A DNA stretch of 64,000 bases from Ferrovibrio sp046297595 (GTDB taxonomy: Bacteria; Pseudomonadota; Alphaproteobacteria; Ferrovibrionales; Ferrovibrionaceae): NCBI RefSeq assembly GCF_046297595.1, contig NZ_JBKBHT010000001.1, positions 310,001 through 374,000 on the forward strand, written 5' to 3'. Positions 1-8,151 of the stretch are shown one piece after another. Both the position numbers and the translations under genes were made by a program. The first letter of the stretch is position 1; every line of letters begins with the position of its first letter. Under the pieces are notes generated by a model. The model saw only the letters and a list, made by a program, of their open reading frames with translations, searched no databases and was not told where the DNA came from.

Positions 1-160
1 CTTTGTAAAAGCCCTTGTCCTTGGCGACGTAATAGCCGGCGAACTGCGCCTGCGTCACCCACTTGAGCTGGATGGTGAACTTGTCGGCCGCCTGCGCCGA
101 AACGGCGGCGGCCAGGAAGGCCGCGCCGAGGGCGAGACCCAGAATTGCACGCTGTTTCAT
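1..160 (-). CDS. ABC transporter substrate-binding protein, NMT1/THI5-like (5' part only)
   Basis: Only the first 53 codons are in the window; the gene runs off the left edge. The ATG at 160 is followed by a clear secretion signal (basic MKQR start, hydrophobic Ala/Leu core, likely cleavage after AQA near residue 25). The start of a mature periplasmic protein follows, with LKWVTQAQFAGYYVA, the signature opening of the NMT1/THI5-like family that binds pyrimidine-related ligands, sulfonates and similar small molecules. It lies 39 bases downstream of a permease gene in an ATPase-permease-permease-binding-protein operon. The adjacent pyrimidine-degradation genes suggest a pyrimidine, dihydropyrimidine or hydantoin ligand; that is inference. 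Confidence 0.85.
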   Translation of the reverse strand, partial: MKQRAILGLALGAAFLAAAVSAQAADKFTIQLKWVTQAQFAGYYVAKDKGFYK

Positions 161-199
161 CTTATTCTCCTCTCCTGTTGGAAGCACGATGCTTTACGC

Positions 200-1312
200 T
201 TACGACGTCTTACGGAATGAGGGATGCCAGAAGGTGAGCCAGCGCTCGATCAGGGCGATCAGGCCATAACTGAGCGAGCCGGCCAGCGCCGCGACAGCGA
301 TGGTGGCCCAGACGGTAGGAATGTTCATGCGGCCCACCTCGGTGGAGATGCGGAAACCCATGCCCATGATCGGCGTGCCGAAGAACTCGGCCACAATGGC
401 ACCGATCAGAGCCAGCGTCGCGTTCACCTTCAGCGCGTTGAACACGAACGGCAGGGCAGCCGGCAGACGGGCGGCCAGCAAGGTCTGCAGGTAGCTGGCG
501 GCATAGGTGGTCATCAGGTCGCGCTCGATGCGGCCGAGCGCATTCAGTCCGGCGATGGTGTTCACCAGCATCGGAAAGAAGGTCATGATCACGACCACAG
601 CGGCTTTGGACTGCCAGTCAAAGCCGAACCACATCACCATGATGGGCGCCACGCCGATGATCGGCAATGCGCTGACCAGGTTTCCAACCGGCAGCAGGCC
701 GCGTTGCAGGAATGGCACACGATCGACCAGAACGCCTACCAGGAAACCGGCTGCAGAACCCATGATGAAACCGGGGATCACGGCGCGGATAAAGGTCTGC
801 ACGAAATCGATGCCCAGCGTGGGCAGGTTGACCATGATGGCATGGCCGATGGCACTGGGCGGCGGCAACAGCACGGCCGGCACCGCAAAGCCGACCACGA
901 CCATTTCCCACAAATATAACAGCCAAATCCCGAGCAGCAGCGGCGCCGAGATCGCACCCAGCAGGCCCGGCCGCATCGTCACCACGACGCTGACGCGATC
1001 CAGCATGCGCCAGACCAGCAGGCCAAGACCAAGCAGCGCCAGCCACAAGCCGCCAGCCTCGGCGCCCTTAGCTCCAGCCCCCATAACGGCATACAGCGCC
1101 ACGGCGCCGAGGAAGCAGCCTGCCACCAGGAGCGTCGCGGCAATGGTGGTACCAAGCGGGCGCGAGAAAACGACCCCACCACCAACCAATGCCAGCAGCC
1201 AGCCGGTCAGAGCCACGGGTTGAGCCAGCCAGCTGGTGGCTCCGAGAGGCAGAAGCAATGCTGCCAGGCCGCAGAACAATGCGATTGCCAATACGCCGCC
1301 ACGCCTGATCAT
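200..1312 (-). CDS. ABC transporter permease, pyrimidine/hydantoin-type importer
   Basis: A 370-residue inner-membrane protein of the BPD_transp_1 (TauC/SsuC-like) permease family. The C-terminal 230 residues hold the permease core with the EAA-loop segment TTYAASYLQTLLAARLP that docks on the ATPase. The N-terminal 110 residues add about four extra hydrophobic helices, making it longer than a usual 250-280 residue permease. The ATG at 1312 was chosen because it overlaps the upstream permease stop as ATGA (1309-1312); the open frame extends further upstream but only inside the preceding gene. It pairs with the second permease as a heterodimer. Substrate is inferred only from context. Confidence 0.85.
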   Translation of the reverse strand: MIRRGGVLAIALFCGLAALLLPLGATSWLAQPVALTGWLLALVGGGVVFSRPLGTTIAATLLVAGCFLGAVALYAVMGAGAKGAEAGGLWLALLGLGLLVWRMLDRVSVVVTMRPGLLGAISAPLLLGIWLLYLWEMVVVGFAVPAVLLPPPSAIGHAIMVNLPTLGIDFVQTFIRAVIPGFIMGSAAGFLVGVLVDRVPFLQRGLLPVGNLVSALPIIGVAPIMVMWFGFDWQSKAAVVVIMTFFPMLVNTIAGLNALGRIERDLMTTYAASYLQTLLAARLPAALPFVFNALKVNATLALIGAIVAEFFGTPIMGMGFRISTEVGRMNIPTVWATIAVAALAGSLSYGLIALIERWLTFWHPSFRKTS

Positions 1313-2220
1313 GCCACACCGCCAAAGCGACGATTGAGTCCACGTTGGATACCACCGATCAGGCCAACGCAACCGCCAGCCAATATCGAGGCCATGATCA
1401 AAGCCGACCATATCTGCACCGTCTGACCGTAGTAGGAGCCAGCCAGCAGGCGCGCTCCCAGCCCGGCCTGGGCACCGGTGGGCAGTTCACCGACGATAGC
1501 GCCGACCACGGCCAGAGAGATCGCGACCTTCAGACCGGCAAACAGGAAGGGCAGCGAAGCCGGCAGCCGCAGATAACGCAGGGTCTGGGTCGTGGAAGCC
1601 GAGTAGGTGCGCATCAGATCCAACTGGATCGGCTCGGGCGAAGTCAGTCCCTTCACCATGCTGATGGTGACCGGGAAGAAGCACAGATAAGCCGAGATGA
1701 TCGCCTTCGGCAGCAGGCCGACGAGGCCGAGCGATCCCAGCACCACAACGATCATCGGCGCGATGGCCAGGATGGGCACGGTCTGGGACGCAATGATCCA
1801 GGGCATCAGCGCGCGCTGCAGGCTGGTAACATGCACGATCATGATCGCCAACCCGACACCGAGCAGCGTACCGAGGGCAAAGCCTAGCAGGGCCGATTCC
1901 AGCGTGACCCAGGCGTGATAAACCAGACTGCGCCGCGAGGTGATCGCAGTCTGCAGCACGCTGCGATCCAACTCCCGCAACACCTGATGTGGCGCCGGGA
2001 GGATCGGGCGCTCCATGGTCATGGTATCGCCGATCAGTTCGCTCCAGGTCCAGCCGCTGCGTCCTGCGCGCTCATACTGGTCCTGGACCAGCGGCGCATT
2101 CAGTTTGACGGCGCCCGCATACCAAACCACCAGGATAAACAACAGAACCGTGGCAACCGGTAAGGCCGCGCCCTTGGCAAGGCGCCCAAGCATGGTTCGG
2201 GCGGATTGCCGATCAGACAT
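1309..2220 (-). CDS. ABC transporter permease, pyrimidine/hydantoin-type importer
   Basis: A 303-residue BPD_transp_1-family inner-membrane permease with an N-terminal helix (VATVLLFILVVWYAGAV), a periplasmic stretch, and a core with the EAA motif MRTYSASTTQTLRYLRLPAS. The ATG at 2220 overlaps the ATPase stop by 8 bases and is followed by a normal short cytoplasmic leader; upstream extension of the frame lies inside the ATPase gene. The gene sits between the ATPase and the second permease, with 4-8 base overlaps, so the three are translationally coupled. It probably forms a heterodimeric channel with the product of the following gene. Confidence 0.87.
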   Translation of the reverse strand: MSDRQSARTMLGRLAKGAALPVATVLLFILVVWYAGAVKLNAPLVQDQYERAGRSGWTWSELIGDTMTMERPILPAPHQVLRELDRSVLQTAITSRRSLVYHAWVTLESALLGFALGTLLGVGLAIMIVHVTSLQRALMPWIIASQTVPILAIAPMIVVVLGSLGLVGLLPKAIISAYLCFFPVTISMVKGLTSPEPIQLDLMRTYSASTTQTLRYLRLPASLPFLFAGLKVAISLAVVGAIVGELPTGAQAGLGARLLAGSYYGQTVQIWSALIMASILAGGCVGLIGGIQRGLNRRFGGVA

Positions 2221-3061
2221 GCTGGTCGTCGTAACTGTGCCCGGCCCGCAGGCCCTCGCGGACGCGATGGGCGATAGCGGCAAATTCGGGCGTTTCTCGG
2301 ATATCCAGCTTGCGATCCCGCGGCAGATTGCTGTCGATGACGTCGATGATTCGGCCAGGGCGCGGACTCATCACCACAATCTTGGTCGAGAGGAACACCG
2401 CCTCAGGGATGGAGTGAGTGACGAACAGCAAAGTCTTGCCGGTGCGACGCCACAGATCGAGCAACTGCTCGTTCAGGTGGTCACGAATGATCTCGTCCAG
2501 CGCACCGAAGGGCTCGTCCATCAGCAGCAGCTCTGGATCGACCGACAGGGCGCGCGCAATCGAGACGCGCTGCTGCATACCACCGGAAAGCTGCCAGGGG
2601 AATTTCTTCTCGAAACCGGTGAGGTTGACCAGATCGAGCACGCGCTTTGCTCGGGCCAGGCGTTCTGCTTTGGGCAAACCGATGATTTCAAGTGGCAGCG
2701 TGATATTGCGTAGGACACTGCGCCAGGGATACAAGGCCGGCGCCTGGAAGACATAGCCATAGGCGCGATCCAGACGGGCCGTCTGCGGGCTGACGCCATT
2801 GACCCGCACCTGGCCACTTGTGACCTGCTGCAGGTCGGCGATCACGCGCAGCAGGGTGGTCTTGCCGCACCCCGATGGACCGATGAAGGAAACGAATTCG
2901 CCGCGCGGAATGGTGAGGTTAACATCTGCCAGCGCATAGACCGGCGTATCGGCCGCCTGGAACACCAGATTGACACCGGCGATATCCACCGCCGGCATGG
3001 CACTGCCTTTCATCGTCTCGACCGATGCTGTCACGTCACGCTCTTCCAATGCCGCAGCCAT
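2213..3061 (-). CDS. ABC transporter ATP-binding protein, TauB/SsuB-like
   Basis: A 282-residue cytoplasmic ATPase energising the neighbouring importer. Walker A GPSGCGKTTL, signature LSGGMQQRVSIARAL, Walker B LLLMDEPFGALDE and the switch histidine in FVTHSIPEAVF are all intact. Domain order and length match the nitrate/sulfonate/taurine ATPase family. Its ATG at 3061 lies 19 bases after the amidohydrolase gene; an alternative ATG at 3013 would remove 16 N-terminal residues that are not part of the conserved domain. It follows the beta-ureidopropionase gene in the same orientation, which ties the importer to pyrimidine catabolism. Confidence 0.9.
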   Translation of the reverse strand: MAAALEERDVTASVETMKGSAMPAVDIAGVNLVFQAADTPVYALADVNLTIPRGEFVSFIGPSGCGKTTLLRVIADLQQVTSGQVRVNGVSPQTARLDRAYGYVFQAPALYPWRSVLRNITLPLEIIGLPKAERLARAKRVLDLVNLTGFEKKFPWQLSGGMQQRVSIARALSVDPELLLMDEPFGALDEIIRDHLNEQLLDLWRRTGKTLLFVTHSIPEAVFLSTKIVVMSPRPGRIIDVIDSNLPRDRKLDIRETPEFAAIAHRVREGLRAGHSYDDQHV

Positions 3062-3080
3062 CGTTACACATATCCACCAT

Positions 3081-4316
3081 TCAGGCTGCGTGTCTCAGCA
3101 TGGCACGCAGCAAGACATTGCAGCCGGCAGCGAGGTCTTCCGGCAGGGCGGATTCCACTTCATTATGGCTGATACCGTCGGCGCAGGGCACAAAAACCAT
3201 GCCGGTGGGCGCCACGCGGCTGATATAGCCGGCATCGTGGCCGGCACCTGAAACGATGTCGCGGTGGGCATATCCCGATTCCTCGGCCGCCTTCCGCACG
3301 GCGGCGACGCAATCCTTGTCGTAATGGATCGCGGGCGAATTCCAGATTTCCTTGCACTCATAGGTCAAGCCCAGTGCCGCGCAGATTTCGGCACAGGCAT
3401 CGTGCAGGGACTTTGTCATCCTAGCGAGATCGTCTTCCTGGGGATGGCGCAGATCGACCGTGAAAAATACCGACCCGGGGATGGTATTGCGTGAATTGGG
3501 GCTCACCTTAACCAACCCGACCGTCGACACGCCCGGTTTGTTATCCAGGGCGATCTGGTTTACGCGGTCGACAATGCGCGCGCAGCCCAGCATGGCATCC
3601 TTACGGCGCGGCATCGGCGTGGTGCCGGCATGGCTTTCCGCACCGGTGATCGTCACCTCGAACCAGCGCATACCCTGGATGCCCTGCACGACACCGATGG
3701 TCTTTTTCTCGGCCTCCAGGATGGGGCCCTGCTCGATATGGGCCTCAAAGAAGGCCTTGAACTTGCGGCCGCCGACCGGCAGGTCGCCGAAATAGCCGAT
3801 GCGCTTGAGTTCCTCGCCGATGGTCTTGCCGTCCAGATCGGCACGGCTGTGACCGTATTCTTCTGTGAATACGCCAGCAAACACGCCAGAAGCGATCATG
3901 GCCGGGGCGAAACGCGAGCCTTCCTCATTGGTCCAGACCGACACCTCGACCGGTGCCTCGGTCTCGAACTTATGATCGTTGAGCGTGCGGATGACCTCCA
4001 GACCGGCCAGCACGCCATAAACGCCGTCGAACTTGCCGCCAGTCGGCTGGGTGTCAAGATGGCTGCCGGTCACCACTGGGGGCAGGTCGTTGTTCTTGCC
4101 GGGCCGGCGCGCAAAGATATTGCCCATGCGGTCGACACTGATGCTGCAGCCGGCTTCTTTGCACCAGCGCACGAACAGGTCGCGTCCCTGCTTATCCAGG
4201 TCACTCAGCGCCAGACGCGCGCAGCCGCCCTTGGGGGTGGCGCCGATCTTGGCCATCTCCATCAGGCTTTCCCAGAGACGGTCCTGATTGACCTTGATGT
4301 TATGCTCATTCGCCAT
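3081..4316 (-). CDS. N-carbamoyl amidohydrolase / beta-ureidopropionase (M20 family)
   Basis: A 411-residue zinc amidohydrolase of the M20 (allantoate amidohydrolase / N-carbamoyl-L-amino-acid hydrolase) family. Metal-site motifs are present: TGSHLDTQPTGGKFDGVYG near residue 85-105, WTNEEGSRFAP near 130, EAHIEQGP near 195 and the C-terminal SGAGHDAGY near 365. In the reductive pyrimidine pathway this enzyme hydrolyses N-carbamoyl-beta-alanine (or its methyl analogue from thymine) to the amino acid, CO2 and ammonia. It lies next to both dihydropyrimidine dehydrogenase subunits, and dihydropyrimidinase is encoded just across the regulator, so this assignment is stronger than other carbamoylases of the family. 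The spacing to preA is 27 bases. Confidence 0.88.
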   Translation of the reverse strand: MANEHNIKVNQDRLWESLMEMAKIGATPKGGCARLALSDLDKQGRDLFVRWCKEAGCSISVDRMGNIFARRPGKNNDLPPVVTGSHLDTQPTGGKFDGVYGVLAGLEVIRTLNDHKFETEAPVEVSVWTNEEGSRFAPAMIASGVFAGVFTEEYGHSRADLDGKTIGEELKRIGYFGDLPVGGRKFKAFFEAHIEQGPILEAEKKTIGVVQGIQGMRWFEVTITGAESHAGTTPMPRRKDAMLGCARIVDRVNQIALDNKPGVSTVGLVKVSPNSRNTIPGSVFFTVDLRHPQEDDLARMTKSLHDACAEICAALGLTYECKEIWNSPAIHYDKDCVAAVRKAAEESGYAHRDIVSGAGHDAGYISRVAPTGMVFVPCADGISHNEVESALPEDLAAGCNVLLRAMLRHAA

Positions 4317-4343
4317 TGCTTGCTCCTGACTTTTTAGCGCGGC

Positions 4344-5621
4344 CTATTCGGCCGCCGCCCGCATCGGGTTGTTTGGATGCTGCGTCCAGTTCTGGTACAC
4401 GCTGCCGTCATCAACCCGTCTCATGGTGATGCAGTTCTCGACCGGGCAGACATGCATGCAAAGATTACAGCCAACGCATTCGTCATCGATCACCGCATAG
4501 CGGCGACTGCCATCGAGCCGTTCAGCGGTGATGGCTTGATGTGAAGTGTCCTCGCAGGCGATATGGCAGAGGCCGCATTTGATGCATTTATCCTGATCGA
4601 TCTGGGCGACGATCTGGTAGGACAGGTTGAGGCTCTTCCAGTCGGTGACATTGGCGGTGGCCAGGCTGCGGAAGTCATCGACCTCGGCATATCCTTTGCC
4701 ATCCATCCAGCGCGCCAGCCCATCGGCCATGTCGTCGACAATGCGGAAACCGTAATGCATGGCAGCCGTGCAGACCTGCACGCTGCCAGCACCCAGTGCC
4801 ATGAATTCGGCGGCATCGCGCCAGGTCTCGATTCCCCCGATCCCGGAAATCGGGATGTTCCTGCATTCCGGATCGCGGGCGATCTGCGCCACCATGTTGA
4901 GCGCGATGGGCTTCACGGCCGGGCCGCAATAACCGCCCGAAGTGCCTTTGCCATCCACTGTCGGCGTTGGCGCCATCTGGTCAAGGTCGACACTGACGAT
5001 GGAATTGATGGTGTTGATCAGGCTGACGGCATCGGCGCCGCCGCGCACCGCCGCCCGCGCCGGACCCAGTATATTGGTGATGTTGGGTGTGAGTTTCACA
5101 ATCACCGGCATGCGGCTGTACTGCTTGCACCAGCGTGTCACCATCTCCACATAATCGGGAACCTGACCCACCGCCGCGCCCATGCCGCGTTCCGGCATGC
5201 CATGCGGGCAACCGAAATTCAGTTCCACGCCATCGGCGCCGGTTTCCTCCACACGCCGGAGAATGGCTTTCCAAGCCTCTTCCTCACAGGGCACCATCAG
5301 CGACACGATCAGGGCTCGATCTGGCCAGTCGCGCTTCACCTGCTTGATTTCCTGCAGGTTGATCTCCAGCGGCCGGTCGGTGATCAACTCGATATTGTTG
5401 AGCCCGGCCACTCTGTTGCCCTTGTAGGAATAAGCACCATACCGCGACGAAACGTTCACGATGGGCGAGCCGTCCTCGCCAAGCGTCTTCCATACCACGC
5501 CGCCCCAGCCGGCCTGGAAGGCCCGTACGACGTTATAGGCCTTGTCCGTGGGCGGCGCAGAGGCGAGCCAGAAGGGATTGGGCGACTTGATGCCGGCAAA
5601 ATGGGTGATCAGGCTGGCCAT
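4344..5621 (-). CDS. preA: NAD-dependent dihydropyrimidine dehydrogenase subunit PreA
   Basis: A 425-residue protein with an N-terminal FMN-binding TIM barrel of the dihydroorotate-dehydrogenase type (residues about 1-310; ELNFGCPHGMPERGMG and VKLTPNITNI are typical) and a C-terminal pair of [4Fe-4S] motifs, CIKCGLCHIAC and CVGCNLCMHVC. This is the catalytic half of the bacterial dihydropyrimidine dehydrogenase, reducing uracil and thymine to the 5,6-dihydro compounds. PreT, encoded 12 bases upstream, passes electrons from NAD(P)H. Length and domain order match E. coli PreA. Regulation is expected through the palindrome at 7169-7186 upstream of preT. Confidence 0.95.
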   Translation of the reverse strand: MASLITHFAGIKSPNPFWLASAPPTDKAYNVVRAFQAGWGGVVWKTLGEDGSPIVNVSSRYGAYSYKGNRVAGLNNIELITDRPLEINLQEIKQVKRDWPDRALIVSLMVPCEEEAWKAILRRVEETGADGVELNFGCPHGMPERGMGAAVGQVPDYVEMVTRWCKQYSRMPVIVKLTPNITNILGPARAAVRGGADAVSLINTINSIVSVDLDQMAPTPTVDGKGTSGGYCGPAVKPIALNMVAQIARDPECRNIPISGIGGIETWRDAAEFMALGAGSVQVCTAAMHYGFRIVDDMADGLARWMDGKGYAEVDDFRSLATANVTDWKSLNLSYQIVAQIDQDKCIKCGLCHIACEDTSHQAITAERLDGSRRYAVIDDECVGCNLCMHVCPVENCITMRRVDDGSVYQNWTQHPNNPMRAAAE

Positions 5622-5633
5622 GACGCATCTCCC

Positions 5634-7031
5634 TCAGGCTGCCGCACGCTGGATCAGCGCACGATGTATTGCATCCGCCGCCACCTTGCCCGCTTGCACC
5701 GCAGCGACCGTGAGATCTTGGCCGCCAGCCACGCAGTCGCCGCCTGCCCAGACCTTGTCGAGCGACGTCCGACCCTCGGCATCGGCAGCGATCCGCCCAT
5801 GCTTCAGCTCCAACAGGTCGCGGCTTTCCTCGCGCAGCGGGTCGGCGACAAAGATCTGACCGATGGCCTTGAAGACCATATCCGCTTCCAGTGCGAATTG
5901 CTCGCCGGTGCCGATCAGCTTGCCGGCCTGATCCAGCGCAGTGCGTTCAAACACCGCACGAGATATGCGACCGCCCTCGCCTTCCAGCCGCAACGGCTGA
6001 GCCCAATGCCGGATCACGACGCCATTCTCCTTGGCGAATGCCTGTTCGTGATAGGTGGCGCTCATGGACTCGGCCCCGCGGCGATAGACCAGCGCGACCT
6101 CTTCGGCGCCCAGGCGCTTGATCTGCACGGCCATGTCAATGGCGGTATTGCCACCGCCGATCACCACCACACGGCGGCCGACTGGCAGTTCGGCGAAATC
6201 TTTTGTCTGCCGCAGATTTGCTATGTAGTCGACGGCGTTCATCACGCCGGCCAGTTGCTCCCCTTCGCAATCCAGTGCCTTGACGCCCGACAGGCCAAGA
6301 CCGAGGAACACAGCATCAAAATCACGGCGCAGCGCACTTAAATCAATATCGCGACCCAGCTTTTTGCCTGTTTGCACGGCAATGCCGCCGATGCCGAGGA
6401 TGAATTCAACTTCGTGGCCGGCATAACCATGCGGCACCTTGTATTCCGCCACGCCGTAGCTGTTCAGCCCGCCAAGTTTCTCCCTGGCCTCGAATACAGT
6501 TATGTCATGCCCCTGCATGGCCAGACGATGGGCGCAGGCCAAGCCGGCCGGACCGCCACCCACCACTGCGATCCGCTTGCCTGTCACAGCTGCACGAGAG
6601 AAGGGATGCTGGTTGGCCGGTGTGCCGTGATCAGTAGCATAACGCTGGAGCAGGCCGATCGGGATGGGCTTGCCTTCTTCCGCCATACGCACGCAGGAGT
6701 GTTCGCATAAAATCTCTGTCGGGCAGACCCTGGCGCAGGAACCACCAAAGATATTCTGCTCATAAATGCGCAAGGCCGCACCTGCCGTATTGCCGGTAGC
6801 AATCTTGCGGATAAAGCCTGGGATGTCGATCCCGGTTGGGCAGGCTTCGATGCAGGGCGCATCGTAGCAATAATAACACCGATTGGACTCGATCAGAGCC
6901 GCCTGCTGATCCAGCGCCGGCACGGCCGCCGAGAACCTGGACTCGTACTCCGCCGCCGACAGGCGGCCGGAACGAATATCAGGCCCAGCGACATTCGCAC
7001 TAGCCGATTTCATACTGGTATCACCCGCCAT
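5634..7031 (-). CDS. preT: NAD-dependent dihydropyrimidine dehydrogenase subunit PreT
   Basis: A 465-residue GltD-like protein. The N-terminal iron-sulfur region carries CYYCYDAPCIEACPTGIDIP and SCARVCPTEILCEHSC. Two dinucleotide-binding folds follow: VVGGGPAGLACAHRLA (FAD) and VVIGGGNTAIDMAVQ (NAD(P)H). It transfers electrons to PreA for uracil/thymine reduction. The ATG at 7031 was preferred over the in-frame ATG at 7046 because a strong GGGGGAG ribosome-binding site lies six bases upstream of it, while nothing comparable precedes 7046. It is the first gene of the minus-strand catabolic operon and faces the rutR-type regulator across a region holding a RutR-like palindrome. Confidence 0.95.
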   Translation of the reverse strand: MAGDTSMKSASANVAGPDIRSGRLSAAEYESRFSAAVPALDQQAALIESNRCYYCYDAPCIEACPTGIDIPGFIRKIATGNTAGAALRIYEQNIFGGSCARVCPTEILCEHSCVRMAEEGKPIPIGLLQRYATDHGTPANQHPFSRAAVTGKRIAVVGGGPAGLACAHRLAMQGHDITVFEAREKLGGLNSYGVAEYKVPHGYAGHEVEFILGIGGIAVQTGKKLGRDIDLSALRRDFDAVFLGLGLSGVKALDCEGEQLAGVMNAVDYIANLRQTKDFAELPVGRRVVVIGGGNTAIDMAVQIKRLGAEEVALVYRRGAESMSATYHEQAFAKENGVVIRHWAQPLRLEGEGGRISRAVFERTALDQAGKLIGTGEQFALEADMVFKAIGQIFVADPLREESRDLLELKHGRIAADAEGRTSLDKVWAGGDCVAGGQDLTVAAVQAGKVAADAIHRALIQRAAA

Positions 7032-7037
7032 GACCTG

Positions 7038-7044
7038 CTCCCCC
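7038..7044 (-). promoter_or_regulatory. Shine-Dalgarno site that selects the preT start
   Basis: Reads GGGGGAG on the minus strand, six bases before the ATG at 7031. It lies inside the coding sequence if the upstream ATG at 7046 were used, which argues for 7031. Confidence 0.6.
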
Positions 7045-7168
7045 ATAGGCCTGCGTCGATCATGACATCCTACCGATCCCTCATCGGCAGGATGCCTCGC
7101 AAGAAAGATGCCGCGACGCCCTGATCGCCGCTCGGCCTGTCTTGCCTTTGTAACGAGGCTAGGATTTT

Positions 7169-7186
7169 CTTGACCAAATGGTCAAG
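7169..7186. promoter_or_regulatory. RutR-type operator in the preT-rutR divergent region
   Basis: An 18-base palindrome with perfect 8-base arms, CTTGACCA and TGGTCAAG, around an AA centre. It matches the E. coli RutR box as known (TTGACCA-N2-TGGTCAA). It lies 138 bases upstream of the preT start and 128 bases upstream of the regulator start, so it could control both. The rest of the 7032-7313 gap shows no further gene. Confidence 0.8.
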
Positions 7187-7313
7187 TCTGGAGTTGATGA
7201 TGCGGGGCTAGCCGCATTCCCGCTTTGACAGCGGCAATGTAATCCGCATAAGGAATCTGCATCGGTTGTATGCACTTGCCCGCCTGTTGGGCAGAACGAC
7301 ATGGGAAGGGTCA

Positions 7314-8015
7314 ATGGCGGGCAAGAGAATCCGAAGCATCAGAAAAGACAATCTAGCTGAGGAAGCGAACAGCGGCGGCCATGCCAATGGCCAGGCTGGC
7401 GCAATCCGTCGACGCAACGTGGACAAAATCCTGAAGGCAGCGGAATCCGTGTTTGCGAAGAAAGGCTTCGCTGGCGCCAGCACCGCCGAAATCGCCAAAA
7501 AGGCTGGCGTGCCGAAGGCCAACCTGCACTATTATTTCCGTACCAAGCAGGAGCTTTACGCCAGCGTACTGGATGCCATCCTTGAGGTCTGGCTCGACGC
7601 GCTGCAGGAAATCCAGCCGGATGCCGATCCTGCTACGGCGCTTGGCAATTACATCACCCGCAAGATGGCGGCCTCGCAGCACTCGCCCGAGCCTTCCCGG
7701 CTGTGGGCGATCGAGGTGATTGGCGGCGGGCGCCACGTTCAGCCCTTTCTGCGCAACCGCTTGCGTCGTCTGGTAAAAGAGAAAAGCGCGGTAATTGAAG
7801 GCTGGATCGCCGAGGGCAAGATCAAGCCGGTCGATCCCGCCCATCTGCTGTTCATGATCTGGGCGATGACGCAGACTTATGCCGACTTCGCCGCCCAAAT
7901 CGCTGCAGTACTCGACAAGAAAAACTTGGATCACAGGGTTTTCGCAGCAGGCGGCGAAACGATCCGCAGCCTGATCCTTAACGGACTGGGCGCCAAGACG
8001 AAAAGCCGTCGCTGA
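7314..8015 (+). CDS. rutR: TetR-family transcriptional regulator, RutR-like
   Basis: A 233-residue regulator. Residues about 25-80 form the TetR helix-turn-helix (STAEIAKKAGVPKANLHYYF), and the C-terminal ligand domain closely resembles RutR, with WIAEGKIKPVDPAHLLFMIW followed by TQTYADFA. RutR senses uracil/thymine and releases its operator when they bind. The ATG at 7314 has GGAAGGG immediately upstream; a longer frame starting with TTG at 7266 lacks such a site. It sits between the divergent preT operon and the dihydropyrimidinase gene, each of which has a matching operator, so local control of pyrimidine catabolism is the expected role. Confidence 0.9.
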   Translation: MAGKRIRSIRKDNLAEEANSGGHANGQAGAIRRRNVDKILKAAESVFAKKGFAGASTAEIAKKAGVPKANLHYYFRTKQELYASVLDAILEVWLDALQEIQPDADPATALGNYITRKMAASQHSPEPSRLWAIEVIGGGRHVQPFLRNRLRRLVKEKSAVIEGWIAEGKIKPVDPAHLLFMIWAMTQTYADFAAQIAAVLDKKNLDHRVFAAGGETIRSLILNGLGAKTKSRR

Positions 8016-8090
8016 CACTGCTGCAAAACCATGCAGCCTGCCTGTGCTTTACCCGCACAGGCATATCCCTGGAATATCCACACGATTTTC

Positions 8091-8106
8091 TTGACCGTTC
8101 GGTCAG
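8091..8106. promoter_or_regulatory. RutR-type operator upstream of dihydropyrimidinase
   Basis: An imperfect RutR box with perfect 6-base inner arms, TGACCG-TT-CGGTCA. It shares the TTGACC half-site with the palindrome at 7169-7186 and sits 46 bases upstream of the chosen hydantoinase start. The position suits a repressor overlapping the promoter or early transcript. Confidence 0.75.
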
Positions 8107-8151
8107 GTCATGAGTGAATACCACCATCAGCAGGGAAAACAGGGGGCTGAC

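Noticed and set aside
7266..7313. Upstream extension of the RutR-like protein
   Set aside because: It would need a TTG start without ribosome-binding site, whereas ATG 7314 has GGAAGGG directly upstream.
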